Source of the DNA: JBGQOG01 sp052113705 | GTDB lineage: Bacteria; Pseudomonadota; Alphaproteobacteria; Rhodobacterales; Rhodobacteraceae | Reading direction: 5' to 3' | Assembly: GCF_052113705.1 (NCBI RefSeq) | Contig: NZ_JBGQOG010000014.1 | Span: 1 to 64,000 of the forward strand | Length of the DNA stretch: 64,000 nt | Shown here: positions 18,479 to 27,037 of the stretch, piece after piece | How positions within the stretch are numbered: position 1 is the first letter of the stretch | Layout of the letters: the number at the start of each line of letters is the position of its first letter | The notes under the pieces: model-generated | The model's input: only the letters and a program-made list of their open reading frames with translations | Told to the model about the DNA's origin: nothing | Databases searched by the model: none | Position numbers and translations under genes: made by a program

Positions 18479-19684
18479 ATGCGCCAAGATATTCTGGAGA
18501 CCGATGTCCTGATTTCAGGCGGGGGCGTGGCGGGGCTGACCGCCGCCGCCGCCTTTGGCGCCGCCGGGTTCCGGGTGATCTGCGTCGACCCAACCCCCCC
18601 GGTCACCGCCGAAGCCGATGCGGGCGCCGATCTGCGCACCACCGCCTTTCTGCAACCCTCACAGCGGGTGCTGGCGGCGGCAGGTCTCTGGGACCGGCTC
18701 GCACCGCATGCCGCAGCCCTGCAGGTGATGCGGATCATCGACGCGGGCGGAGCGGAGCCCACGGCCCGGCTGGTGCGCGATTTCGACGCCAGCGAAATCT
18801 CGGATCAACCCTTTGGCTGGAACCTGCCCAACTGGCTTTTGCGGCGCGAAATGGTCGCCCGCATCGCCGAGCTGCCGGAGGTGACCTTCCTGCCCGGCAC
18901 CGCCACCACCGGCCTCACCCCGCGCGATGCACATGCACAGGTCACGCTCTCGGACGGGCGTATCGCGCAGGCCCGGCTGGTGATCGCCGCCGATGGCCGC
19001 CATTCCACCCTGCGGCAGGCGCTGAACATCCCGGTCAAAACAACGCATTACGGCCAAAAGGCGCTGGCCTTCGCCGTCACGCATCCGGTGCCCCACGATC
19101 AGGTCTCGGCCGAGATCCACCGCTCCGGCGGCCCCTTCACGCTGGTGCCGCTGCCCGACCGGGACGGTATCCCTTCCTCTGCCGTGGTCTGGATGGAGCG
19201 CGGCCCCGAAGCCCTGCGCCTCGCCAACCTGCCCGTTCCCGAATTCGAGGCCGCCATTTTCGCCCGCTCCACCGGCCTCTGGGGCCCGCTGACGCTGGCC
19301 ACCGCGCGCTCCGTCTGGCCAATGATCAGCCAGATCGCCGCCCGCTTTGACGGCCCCCGCACCGCCCTGATCGCCGAAGCCGCGCATGTGATCCCGCCGA
19401 TCGGCGCGCAGGGTCTGAACATGTCGCTGGCCGATATCGACTGCCTGCTGACCCTATGCCTTGAGGCCCCCGCCAGCATCGGCAGCCCGGACATGCTCGC
19501 CACCTATCAGCGCCGCCGCTGGCCCGAAGTGAAGGCACGCGTCACCGGCATCGGCGCACTCAACCGCGCCTCGATGGTCTCGGCGCAGCCCCTGCGCGAC
19601 CTGCGCGCGGGCGTCCTTGGCGCGCTCTACTCCCTGGCCCCCGTTCGCAAAACCCTGATGCGCGCCGGCCTCGGCATGAAATAG
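18479..19684 (+). CDS. UbiH/UbiF/Coq6-type FAD monooxygenase (ubiquinone ring hydroxylase)
   Basis: 401 residues; AAAGGAG lies 7 nt before the ATG. The Rossmann FAD motif is GGGVAGLTAAAAF, the DG motif is IAADGRHSTLR, and the second FAD-ribityl motif reads IAEAAHVIPPIGAQGLNMSLAD. The usual GD pair of that motif is AE here, a change I believe is common in alphaproteobacterial UbiH-like proteins. These enzymes use FAD, NADPH and O2 to hydroxylate the ring of ubiquinone intermediates. Which carbon (C1, C5 or C6) cannot be told from one sequence. Confidence 0.88.
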   Translation: MRQDILETDVLISGGGVAGLTAAAAFGAAGFRVICVDPTPPVTAEADAGADLRTTAFLQPSQRVLAAAGLWDRLAPHAAALQVMRIIDAGGAEPTARLVRDFDASEISDQPFGWNLPNWLLRREMVARIAELPEVTFLPGTATTGLTPRDAHAQVTLSDGRIAQARLVIAADGRHSTLRQALNIPVKTTHYGQKALAFAVTHPVPHDQVSAEIHRSGGPFTLVPLPDRDGIPSSAVVWMERGPEALRLANLPVPEFEAAIFARSTGLWGPLTLATARSVWPMISQIAARFDGPRTALIAEAAHVIPPIGAQGLNMSLADIDCLLTLCLEAPASIGSPDMLATYQRRRWPEVKARVTGIGALNRASMVSAQPLRDLRAGVLGALYSLAPVRKTLMRAGLGMK

Positions 19685-19716
19685 CCCCGGCGCCGGGGCA
19701 AAAGCCCCGGCCTCCC

Positions 19717-19760
19717 CCTTTGCCTGATCCAAAATATCCCCGCCGGAGGCCTCCGCCGCG
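19717..19760. repeat. Convergent-junction repeat, copy 1 (divergent form)
   Basis: Contains 'gatccaaaatatccc' followed by a G/C palindrome around GGAGGCCTCC, between the converging UbiH-type gene and ilvC. The AAAATA-core plus GC hairpin layout matches the two better copies at 21899 and 26951, though the hairpin differs. Confidence 0.5.
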
Positions 19761-19780
19761 CAGAACCGCGACCGGAAATG

Positions 19781-19808
19781 AAAAAGGGCGCCCCGCAGGA
19801 CGCCCTTT
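19781..19808 (-). terminator. Terminator of ilvC
   Basis: On the minus strand, AAAGGGCG and CGCCCTTT form an 8-bp stem around a 10-nt loop, with T continuing after it. It lies 20 bp past the ilvC stop. Confidence 0.85.
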
Positions 19809-19827
19809 CCCCAAACGCTGCCAGCCC

Positions 19828-20850
19828 TCAGTTGCGGGCTTTGTCGACCATCTTGCCAGCCGAGATCCAGGGCATCATCGCGCGCAGCTTTTCGCCAACT
19901 TGCTCGATCTGATGCTCGTCGTTGATGCGACGGGTTGCTTTGAAGAACGGCTGACCCACGGCGTTTTCCTGCATGAAATCGCGCACGAATTTGCCGGTCT
20001 GGATGTCGGTCAGAACCGCTTTCATCCGCGCTTTGGTCTCTTCGTAGGGCAGGATGCGCGGGCCCGAAACATATTCGCCATATTCGGCGGTGTTCGAGAT
20101 CGAGTAGTTCATGTTGGCAATGCCGCCTTCGTAGATCAGGTCCACGATCAGCTTCACTTCGTGCAGGCATTCGAAATAGGCCATTTCCGGCTCGTAACCG
20201 GCTTCCACCAGGGTTTCAAAGCCCATGCGGATCAGCTCGACCAGACCGCCGCAAAGCACGGCCTGCTCGCCGAACAGGTCGGTTTCGCATTCCTGACGGA
20301 AGTTGGTCTCGATGATGCCCGAACGGCCGCCACCGATGCCCGAGCAATAGGACAGCGCGAGGTCCTGCGCTTTGCCCGACGCGTCGTTATGCACCGCAAA
20401 GAGGCAGGGCACGCCGCCGCCTTTGGTGTATTCGCCGCGCACCGTGTGGCCCGGACCCTTCGGGGCCATCATGATGACGTCCACGGCCGGCTTCGGCTCG
20501 ATCAGGCCGAAATGCACGTTCAGGCCGTGCGCAAAAGCAATGGCGGCCCCTTCGCGCAGGTTGTCATGCACGTATTTCTTGTAGGTTTCGGCCTGCAGCT
20601 CATCCGGCATGGTGAACATGATCAGGTCGCACCAAGCAGCCGCCTCGGCGATCCCCATCACTTTCAGGCCTTCGCCTTCGGCTTTCTTGGCCGAGGGCGA
20701 GCCTTCGCGCAGCGCCACCACCAAGTTTTTCGCGCCCGAATCGCGCAGGTTCAGCGCATGGGCATGGCCCTGGCTGCCGTAGCCGAGAATGGCCACTTTT
20801 TTGTCTTTGATCAGGTTGATATCGCAATCGCGATCATAATAGACGCGCAT
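19828..20850 (-). CDS. ilvC: Ketol-acid reductoisomerase (class I)
   Basis: 340 residues, the short class I form. It isomerises and reduces acetolactate (or acetohydroxybutyrate) with NADPH and Mg2+ in valine, isoleucine and leucine synthesis. The Rossmann motif is GYGSQGHAHALNLRDSG. The catalytic core keeps the metal-binding acids (ETDLFGEQ, YFECLHE) and CSGIGGGRSGIIETNFRQE. AAAGGAA lies 6 nt before the ATG. It is transcribed away from two overlapping Lrp genes, and the AT-rich gap between them carries repeated motifs. Confidence 0.98.
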   Translation of the reverse strand: MRVYYDRDCDINLIKDKKVAILGYGSQGHAHALNLRDSGAKNLVVALREGSPSAKKAEGEGLKVMGIAEAAAWCDLIMFTMPDELQAETYKKYVHDNLREGAAIAFAHGLNVHFGLIEPKPAVDVIMMAPKGPGHTVRGEYTKGGGVPCLFAVHNDASGKAQDLALSYCSGIGGGRSGIIETNFRQECETDLFGEQAVLCGGLVELIRMGFETLVEAGYEPEMAYFECLHEVKLIVDLIYEGGIANMNYSISNTAEYGEYVSGPRILPYEETKARMKAVLTDIQTGKFVRDFMQENAVGQPFFKATRRINDEHQIEQVGEKLRAMMPWISAGKMVDKARN

Positions 20851-20907
20851 CGGGCGTTCCTTTCGAAGTTGATGGCGGCACCATAGCGTCTTCCCCGCAA
20901 TTTCCCG

Positions 20908-20980
20908 TGCAAAATTTGACTATTATTCTCCAATCTGCGAAAAATCATGCGCAACAATTACTCTGTGTGAAAAATTCATG
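20908..20980. promoter_or_regulatory. Phased AT-rich repeats between ilvC and lrp pair (possible operator)
   Basis: Three related boxes, TGCAAAATTTGA (20908), TGCGAAAAATCATG (20936) and TGTGAAAAATTCATG (20966), lie 28 and 30 bp apart, close to three helical turns. The last overlaps the start codon of the first Lrp gene. Lrp octamers wrap DNA over several phased sites, so this is a plausible autoregulatory and ilvC operator. Confidence 0.45.
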
Positions 20981-21436
20981 TCCATCGACGACACAGACCG
21001 CAGGATCCTGCGCCAGATGCTGGCCGAACCCGGCCTCGCCACCGCCGACCTCGCCGAACGCGCGGGCGTCACCGCCGCCACCTGCTGGCGCCGGATTGAG
21101 AAACTGCGCGCCAATGGCATCCTGAAGGGCGAAGAGGCGATCATCGACTGGCGGGCGCTCGGCTGGGAGGTCGAGGTATCCCTGCGCTTCACCCTCGACA
21201 AATCCAACCCGCGTGCCTTTGACGAATTCCTCGAAGCGGCCCGCGCCGTCCCCGAATGCACCGAGATCCAGACCTTTCTGGGCCGCGTCGATGTGCGCCT
21301 GCATGTTATCGCCCGCGACATGGCGCATTGGCAGGAAATCTACCGCCGCCAGATCCTCGCCCTGCCGCATGTGGCCGAGAGCGACGCGCTGATGCTGGTC
21401 TCGACGTTGAAAGACAGCGGAGGCCTGCCGCTGTGA
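20978..21436 (+). CDS. Lrp/AsnC family regulator 1
   Basis: 152 residues. The winged-helix (DDTDRRILRQMLAEPGLATADLAERAGVTAATCWRRIEKL) is followed by the RAM/ligand domain (FLGRVDVRLHVIARDMAHWQEIYRRQILALPHV). It divides the gap with ilvC and overlaps by 4 bp the start of a second Lrp gene of identical length. Lrp proteins sense amino acids; branched-chain amino acids are a natural guess given ilvC next door, but this is inference. Confidence 0.92.
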   Translation: MSIDDTDRRILRQMLAEPGLATADLAERAGVTAATCWRRIEKLRANGILKGEEAIIDWRALGWEVEVSLRFTLDKSNPRAFDEFLEAARAVPECTEIQTFLGRVDVRLHVIARDMAHWQEIYRRQILALPHVAESDALMLVSTLKDSGGLPL

Positions 21437-21891
21437 TCGACCTCGACCCGCTCGACCGCGCCCTCCTGCGCGCCCTCGCTGAAGATGCCACGCAAAGCGC
21501 CGGCGCGCTCGGGCGCCGCCTCGGCCTGTCGCAACCCGCCGCTTGGCGCCGCATCAAACGGCTGGAGGAGGCGGGCGTTCTGCGCGGCCGCCGCCTGCGC
21601 CTCGACACGGCGGCACTGGGCTTTGGCGTCACCGTCTACCTCGGGATCAAACTCGCCGCCCGCGGCCGCACCAGCCTTGAAGATTTCGAACGCGCCGTCT
21701 CCGCCATCCCCGAGGTCTCGCTCGTGCAGTTGGTCCTTGGCCTCTTCGACTACCGCCTGCGTGTCACCGCCCGCGACATCTCCGACTTTGAACGCGTCCT
21801 GCGCCGCCGGATCATGACCCTGCCCGGCGTCGGCCAGGTCGAGGCCAATGTCCTATTGTCCGAGGAACGCCGCCCCGGCCCCTTGGGCTGA
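21433..21891 (+). CDS. Lrp/AsnC family regulator 2 (GTG start, overlapping)
   Basis: 152 residues. It begins at a GTG that overlaps the previous gene's TGA (GTGA), so translation is probably coupled. The HTH is DLDPLDRALLRALAEDATQSAGALGRRLGLSQPAAWRRIKRLE and the ligand domain ends LPGVGQVEANVLLSEE. Its layout and length mirror regulator 1, which suggests a tandem duplication or a heteromeric pair. There is no independent ribosome site. Confidence 0.88.
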   Translation: MIDLDPLDRALLRALAEDATQSAGALGRRLGLSQPAAWRRIKRLEEAGVLRGRRLRLDTAALGFGVTVYLGIKLAARGRTSLEDFERAVSAIPEVSLVQLVLGLFDYRLRVTARDISDFERVLRRRIMTLPGVGQVEANVLLSEERRPGPLG

Positions 21892-21898
21892 CCGCCCG

Positions 21899-21954
21899 CT
21901 TTCTTCTTGGCCAAAATACCTCGGGGGAGCCCGCAGGGCGGGGGCAGCGCCCCC
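21899..21954. repeat. Convergent-junction repeat, copy 2
   Basis: ctttcttcttgg / ccaaaatacctcggggg followed by a GGGGGC-agc-GCCCCC hairpin. It lies between the converging Lrp 2 and sseB-like genes. It is nearly identical in its left half to the copy at 26951. Confidence 0.75.
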
Positions 21955-21987
21955 TCTTTCAGCCCCGCCCCATTTCTCAACGGCGGC

Positions 21988-22818
21988 TCAGCGCAGGATC
22001 GGCGGCTTCGTCGGATCCATCCCCGGCCCTTTCGGCACCACCGTGTCGCCCGCCGCCTCCGCCGAGACCGGCTCGGGCAGCGCAATCACCTGCGCCGCCT
22101 TCAGGATCGCTTCCGCCGCCGGATCTTCGGTGGTGATGAAGGTCACATCAATCTGCGCCGCCTCCAGCCCCGAAAAGGTCAGCGCCTCGCCCACCGCTTT
22201 CGCCAAAGCCGGTTCCGATTGCGGCGCGGCACCCAGAAAAGCCAGAATATGCCCGCGCCCGCCGCCTTCATAGGTCACCCCGGCCAGCAGTGCGTGGCTT
22301 GCCAACCCCGCCAGATGGGTGAATTTCGCCTGAAACGCCGTCAGCAGCGCACTGAGCGGCCCCGGCCCCAGGGCGGGCGGATGAAAAGCCACCGGGCGGC
22401 CACTCGCGGCCTCGGGCGCCTGGGTCAGCGTTTCGGCCAGCCATTCCAGCGCTTCGGGCGGCAACAGCATCGCCGAATTGGCAACGCCCAGATTGATGCC
22501 GAGGCCCACCTCATGCCCCACCAGCTTTTCCGCGATCACCCGCCCCGGCAAGGCCGCATAGGGTGCGGGCATGCCGGCGAATTCCGCCAGCCGCTCTTCG
22601 AGGTCAAAGGCCATCACGAAATCGCCCTCCTCGGTCTCAAAGACCTGCGGGGTGATGTCGGCATCCTCCGGTTCGACCTCCAGCAGCAGATAAAGCTCGG
22701 TATCGGCCAGCAGATGATAAAGCGCCAGCCGCGCGCCGTCCTCTTCCGGCGCGGCCTCCATCGCGGCATGGGCCAGATCAAACGGGGTGGCATGCTCGGG
22801 GGTGGCGAATTCAGTCAT
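21988..22818 (-). CDS. SseB family protein
   Basis: 276 residues. The N-terminal ~130 residues (LARLALYHLLADTELYLLLE style, TPQVFETEEGDFVMAFDLEERLAEF) match the SseB N-terminal domain. The C-terminal half (HALLAGVTYEGGGRGHILAFLGAAP) fits the companion SseB C-domain. Its role outside enhanced serine sensitivity in enterics is not defined. The start overlaps the end of the UDG-like gene by 8 bp, so the two are translationally linked. Confidence 0.82.
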   Translation of the reverse strand: MTEFATPEHATPFDLAHAAMEAAPEEDGARLALYHLLADTELYLLLEVEPEDADITPQVFETEEGDFVMAFDLEERLAEFAGMPAPYAALPGRVIAEKLVGHEVGLGINLGVANSAMLLPPEALEWLAETLTQAPEAASGRPVAFHPPALGPGPLSALLTAFQAKFTHLAGLASHALLAGVTYEGGGRGHILAFLGAAPQSEPALAKAVGEALTFSGLEAAQIDVTFITTEDPAAEAILKAAQVIALPEPVSAEAAGDTVVPKGPGMDPTKPPILR

Positions 22819-23464
22819 CCAACAATACCTCGGTCAGGCGCGCGCGCAGCGCAGGCAAGAGTTCATCGGCAAACCAGGGATGCCGTTTCAGCCATCCCGT
22901 ATTCCGCCAGGACGGATGGGGCAAGGGAAAGACGCGCGGCGCATGCGCGCGCCAGCCCGCAACGGTGGCCGTGACCCCCGCCCGCCGGGCCGCAGGCCCC
23001 AGATGCCAGCGCTGCGCCGCGCCGCCCACCAGGATCACCAGCGGCACCGCGCCCAATGCCGCCATCACCGGCGCGCGCCATGTCGCGGCGCAGAGCGGCG
23101 GCGGCGGCAGATCGGCGCCTTTGGCGTCATAGCCGGGAAAGCAAAAGGCCATCGGCACGATCGCCACCCGCTCCCGGTCATAAAACGCGGCCTCATCGAT
23201 CCCCAGCCAGTCGCGCAAGCGGTCGCCCGAGGCATCGGTGAAGGGGCGACCGCTGGCCTGCACCCGCGCGCCGGGTGCCTGCCCGGCAATCAACACCCGC
23301 GCGCCGGGGCGAAACCAGACCACGGGACGCGGCAGATGCGCGGTGGCCGTCAGGGCAAATTGCGGTGCACAAAGGCGGCAGTCGGCAATCTGTGCCGCAA
23401 GTCCGCTGTGCGGCACCTCCGCAGGCCCTGCCCCCTCGCCGCCCGCCGCTGCCTTTCGCGCCAT
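22811..23464 (-). CDS. Uracil-DNA glycosylase family protein
   Basis: 217 residues. It has the UDG-superfamily motif 1 GQAPGARVQASGRPFTDASGDRLRDWLG and motif 2 PLPHPSWRN. An N-terminal CRLC pair (ADCRLCAP) resembles the start of family 4-type enzymes, but the full four-Cys iron-sulfur set is not obvious. Motif 1 has GQAPG in place of the GEAPG or GQDPY catalytic contexts, so base-excision activity is not certain. It may act in DNA repair. It overlaps the sseB-like gene downstream. Confidence 0.8.
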   Translation of the reverse strand: MARKAAAGGEGAGPAEVPHSGLAAQIADCRLCAPQFALTATAHLPRPVVWFRPGARVLIAGQAPGARVQASGRPFTDASGDRLRDWLGIDEAAFYDRERVAIVPMAFCFPGYDAKGADLPPPPLCAATWRAPVMAALGAVPLVILVGGAAQRWHLGPAARRAGVTATVAGWRAHAPRVFPLPHPSWRNTGWLKRHPWFADELLPALRARLTEVLLDD

Positions 23465-23626
23465 CCCGACACCCCCCTCTCTGTTTCGTGAAGCACGAGA
23501 TTGGCCCGCATCCGCGTATACAGGAAGCGGGAACGGCCTTACTCTTGCCCGATTTACCGTCTAGTCTTTGTTTTAACCAACAGCGCCTATCCTTGCGGGA
23601 AACGGGTGCGGCACCAACCGAGGCAA

Positions 23627-24295
23627 ATGGGCGAAATGCTCGAATTTGAGAATGTCAGCAAGTCCTTCTGGACCGGCAAGACGCGCAAGGTCATTCTTGA
23701 TCAGGCGTCTTTTCGGGTGGAACTGGGCACATCGCTGGGCATTCTGGCCCCGAACGGCACCGGCAAGACCACGCTGATCAACATGATGGCGGGCCTTGAG
23801 AAACCCGATGAGGGCGAGATCCGCAAAACCTGCCGCGTCTCTTTTCCGCTGGGCTTCATGGGCGGCGTCGTCTCGCGCCACACCGCCACCGAAAACGCGC
23901 GTTTCATCGCCCGTCTCTACGGTCTCGACCCTGATTATGTTGAGGCATTTTGCCGCTGGCTCTGCGGGATCGAGGAATATTTCGACATGCCGGTCGGCAC
24001 CTATAGTCAGGGGATGCGCTCGCGCTTTACCTTTGCCTTGCTGCTGGCCATCGAATTCGACATCTATCTGATCGACGAGGGGATGCCCTCGACCACGGAT
24101 GTGGAGTTCAACCGCAAGGCCGGGTCGATCCTGCGCGACCGGCTGAAGGAATCCACCGTGATTGTCGTCTCGCATCAGGCGGCAACCCTTGAAAAGTTCT
24201 GTCGCCGCGCCGCCGTCCTGCGCGACGGGCAGCTTTATATGTTCGATACCTTGGAAGAGGCGAAGCGTTTATATGACTACCATTCCCAAGGCTAA
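23627..24295 (+). CDS. Capsule polysaccharide export ATPase (KpsT-like)
   Basis: 222 residues. It matches the short ABC ATPases of group 2 capsule exporters: Walker A GILAPNGTGKTT, the typical degenerate signature YSQGMRSR, Walker B IYLIDEG and switch His VVSHQ. It would power export of a lipid-linked polysaccharide with a KpsM permease, which is absent here. The ATG at 23627 has GAGG close upstream; an ATG at 23636 is equally possible and gives the usual KpsT length. It overlaps the next gene by 23 bp. Confidence 0.9.
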   Translation: MGEMLEFENVSKSFWTGKTRKVILDQASFRVELGTSLGILAPNGTGKTTLINMMAGLEKPDEGEIRKTCRVSFPLGFMGGVVSRHTATENARFIARLYGLDPDYVEAFCRWLCGIEEYFDMPVGTYSQGMRSRFTFALLLAIEFDIYLIDEGMPSTTDVEFNRKAGSILRDRLKESTVIVVSHQAATLEKFCRRAAVLRDGQLYMFDTLEEAKRLYDYHSQG

Positions 24296-26030
24296 GAAAT
24301 TCCGCATCCGCCGCCATGAGCCCGCCCTTGCCGCGGCCACCCCGGTGTCGGTCCTTGATGGCGGCCTGCCCGGTCAGCCCGCCGCCAATCAGCGGCTGGC
24401 CCCGCGCGCCGTCAGCGCCCCGGCTGAGCCGGAACGGTTGCAACGCCAGAGCCCTGCACAGAACGATGACCTTCTGGCGCCGCATGATGATGGCTTTGGC
24501 GAAGGCCTTTTCCCCACCGCCGAGCGCAGCACCGTGCTGGCCCCGAACGAGCTGACCTCGGACGAGGAAATTGCCGCCATCCGCGCCGAAGGGCTGACGG
24601 GGCGGCAATTGCGCATGGCCCGCCGCGTGGCCCAGCGGCACGGGATCGACGCCACCTCGGATTTTGAAGCGGTGAAACTGCTCCGCCGCCGCGGGATCGA
24701 TCCGTTCGACCGCAATCAGGTGCTCCAGATCGGCCAGGCCGATGATGATGACGCGCCCGCCCAGACCGGCACCGCGATCGCGCGCATGGATGGCAAGGGC
24801 GCGGACACCCGCGTGCAGCTGCCCCAGACCACCCGGCAGGGCAAGAACCTGCCCGCGAAACCGGCCCCGATGGACGAAGGCAGCCGTGCCGCCGAAATCA
24901 TCCGCATGCAGCGCGACATCGCCAAGCGGCGGCGGCGCAAACAATTGCTGCTGGCCTCGCGTCTGGCCATTTTCGTGCTGCTGCCCACGATCATGGCGGG
25001 CTGGTATTTCTACTTCATCGCCTCGCCGATGTATGCGACGCGCGCCGAATTCGTGATCCAGCAGGCAGATCAGACCGCTTCCGGCGGGCTTGCCGGGCTG
25101 TTCTCGGGCACGCAACTGGCCACCAGCCAGGATTCGATCACCGTGCAAAGCTATCTGAACTCGCGCGAGGCTTTGCTGCGGCTCGACAAGGATCAGGGTT
25201 TCAAGGCGAAATTCTCCAACCCCTCGCTTGATGCCATTCAGCGGCTGCCCGAGGGGGCCTCGAATGAAAAGGCCTATAAGGTTTACCGCAACAACGTGAA
25301 GATCGGCTATGACCCGACCGAGGGCATCATCAAGATGGAAGTGATCGCGCCCGATCCGCAGGATTCGGTGCATTTCTCCCAGGCCCTGATCAACTATGCC
25401 GAAGAGCAGGTCGACCAGCTGACCCAACGCCTGCGCGAAGATCAGATGCAGGGCGCGCGCGACAGCTATGCCGATGCCGAGGCGAAAGTGCTCGCCGCGC
25501 AGGAAAAGGTACTGCACCTGCAAGAGCAATTGGGCGTGCTGGACCCGGTCACCGAATCCAATGTGGTGATGAGCCAGGTCTCAACCTTTGAGACCGAGGC
25601 GCAGAAGAAACGCCTGCAGCTGCAACAGCTGATGGACAATGCCCAGCCGAATGCCGCCCGCGTCGAAGGCGTCAAGGGCGACATCGCGCGTCTTGAGGCG
25701 GTGATCGCGCAACTGCGCTCGCAACTGACCCAGGGCTCGGGCACCAGCACCTCGCTGGCCTCGGTCACCGGCCAGCTGCGCATCGCCGAGGCCGAGCTGC
25801 AGACCCGGCAGGTCCTGCTCGGTCAGGCGGCGGCCCAGCTGGAAACCGCCCGGATCGAGGCGAACAAACAGGTGCGCTACCTGTCGATGGGCGTCAGCCC
25901 GGTGGCCCCGGATGAGCCGACCTATCCGCGCAAATTCGAAAACACCATCTTGGCCTTTCTGATCTTCGGTGGCATCTATCTGATGATGTCGCTCACCGCG
26001 TCGATCCTGCGCGAGCAGGTATCGTCCTGA
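24273..26030 (+). CDS. Capsule export inner-membrane/periplasmic protein (KpsE/Wzz-like) with long cytoplasmic N-extension
   Basis: 585 residues. About 225 N-terminal residues are polar, Pro/Ala-rich and basic before the first helix (RLAIFVLLPTIMAGWYFYFI, ~230-250). A large periplasmic coiled-coil region follows, then a second helix near the C-terminus (NTILAFLIFGGIYLMMSL). The helix-coil-helix layout is that of KpsE/BexC polysaccharide co-polymerases that link the ABC exporter to the outer-membrane channel. The start at 24273 lies inside the kpsT-like gene, consistent with translational coupling. The N-terminal extension is longer than in E. coli KpsE. Confidence 0.87.
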   Translation: MTTIPKAKKFRIRRHEPALAAATPVSVLDGGLPGQPAANQRLAPRAVSAPAEPERLQRQSPAQNDDLLAPHDDGFGEGLFPTAERSTVLAPNELTSDEEIAAIRAEGLTGRQLRMARRVAQRHGIDATSDFEAVKLLRRRGIDPFDRNQVLQIGQADDDDAPAQTGTAIARMDGKGADTRVQLPQTTRQGKNLPAKPAPMDEGSRAAEIIRMQRDIAKRRRRKQLLLASRLAIFVLLPTIMAGWYFYFIASPMYATRAEFVIQQADQTASGGLAGLFSGTQLATSQDSITVQSYLNSREALLRLDKDQGFKAKFSNPSLDAIQRLPEGASNEKAYKVYRNNVKIGYDPTEGIIKMEVIAPDPQDSVHFSQALINYAEEQVDQLTQRLREDQMQGARDSYADAEAKVLAAQEKVLHLQEQLGVLDPVTESNVVMSQVSTFETEAQKKRLQLQQLMDNAQPNAARVEGVKGDIARLEAVIAQLRSQLTQGSGTSTSLASVTGQLRIAEAELQTRQVLLGQAAAQLETARIEANKQVRYLSMGVSPVAPDEPTYPRKFENTILAFLIFGGIYLMMSLTASILREQVSS

Positions 26031-26073
26031 CCGGGCGGCCCCGGCGGGGCCCCCGGATTGCAAAGGAAGACCC

Positions 26074-26907
26074 ATGAAAGATGTGCGTATCGGCGCGTTG
26101 ACGGTCAGCAATGACCGCCCCCTGACCATGATTGCAGGCCCCTGCCAGCTCGAAAGCCTCGAGCATGCGCTGATGATCGGCCGCGCGATGGTGGCGGCCT
26201 GTGCCGCCGCGGGCGCGCAATATATCTTCAAGGCCAGCTATGACAAAGCCAACCGCACCTCGCTCTCGGGCCGCCGCGGCCTCGGCATCGAGGAAGGTCT
26301 GCGGGTGCTGGAAACCGTGCGGGCCGAACTCGGCTGCCCGGTCCTCACCGACATTCACGACGCCGAGCAGGCCCGCACCGCGGGCGCGGTGGTGGATGTG
26401 ATCCAGATCCCCGCCTTCCTCTGCCGCCAGACCGATCTTTTGATCGCCGCGGGCGAAACCGGCGCGGTGGTCAATATCAAAAAGGGCCAGTTCCTCGCCC
26501 CCTGGGACATGCCCAATGTCGCCGCCAAGGTCGCCTCCACCGGCAATGAAAACATCCTGCTGACCGAGCGCGGCACCTCCTTTGGCTATAACACGCTCGT
26601 GGCCGACATGCGCGGCCTGCCGACGATGGTGAAAACCGGCTATCCGGTGATCATGGACGCCACGCATTCGGTGCAACAACCGGGCGGACAGGGCAATTCC
26701 TCGGGCGGGCAGCGCGAGTTTGCCCCGGTGATGGCACGTGCCGCCGTCAGCCTTGGCATTGCAGGCGTCTTCATCGAAACCCACGAAGCGCCCGACACCG
26801 CCCCCTCCGACGGGCCGAACATGATCCCGCTCGACCAGATGCCGAAACTGATCGCAACGCTGATGGCCTTTGACGCGCTGGCGAAAGCCGACCCGATCCG
26901 CGTCTGA
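26074..26907 (+). CDS. kdsA: 3-deoxy-8-phosphooctulonate (KDO-8-P) synthase
   Basis: 277 residues. It condenses phosphoenolpyruvate with arabinose-5-phosphate to KDO-8-phosphate for lipopolysaccharide core and KDO-containing capsule linkers. Visible signatures are AGPCQLES, IFKASYDKANRTS, TDIHD, IQIPAFLCRQTDLL, and MDATHSVQQPGG. AAAGGAAGA lies 5 nt before the ATG. It directly follows the capsule export pair, so KDO supply and capsule export may be co-expressed. Confidence 0.97.
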   Translation: MKDVRIGALTVSNDRPLTMIAGPCQLESLEHALMIGRAMVAACAAAGAQYIFKASYDKANRTSLSGRRGLGIEEGLRVLETVRAELGCPVLTDIHDAEQARTAGAVVDVIQIPAFLCRQTDLLIAAGETGAVVNIKKGQFLAPWDMPNVAAKVASTGNENILLTERGTSFGYNTLVADMRGLPTMVKTGYPVIMDATHSVQQPGGQGNSSGGQREFAPVMARAAVSLGIAGVFIETHEAPDTAPSDGPNMIPLDQMPKLIATLMAFDALAKADPIRV

Positions 26908-26950
26908 CCGCAAAGACCGGCGGCGCCCGCCCCTTCCGCGCCGCCGTCCC

Positions 26951-27000
26951 CTTTCTTCTTGGCGAAAATACCTTCGGGGGTGCGGGGGCAGACAGCCCCC
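26951..27000. repeat. Convergent-junction repeat, copy 3
   Basis: ctttcttcttgg / cgaaaataccttcggggg followed by a GGGGGC-agaca-GCCCCC hairpin, between the converging kdsA and BaiN/HI0933 genes. Left half nearly identical to the copy at 21899. Confidence 0.75.
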
Positions 27001-27037
27001 GCCGCCGCGCCCCACAGGCCCTTCGCGCAAAGATGGC

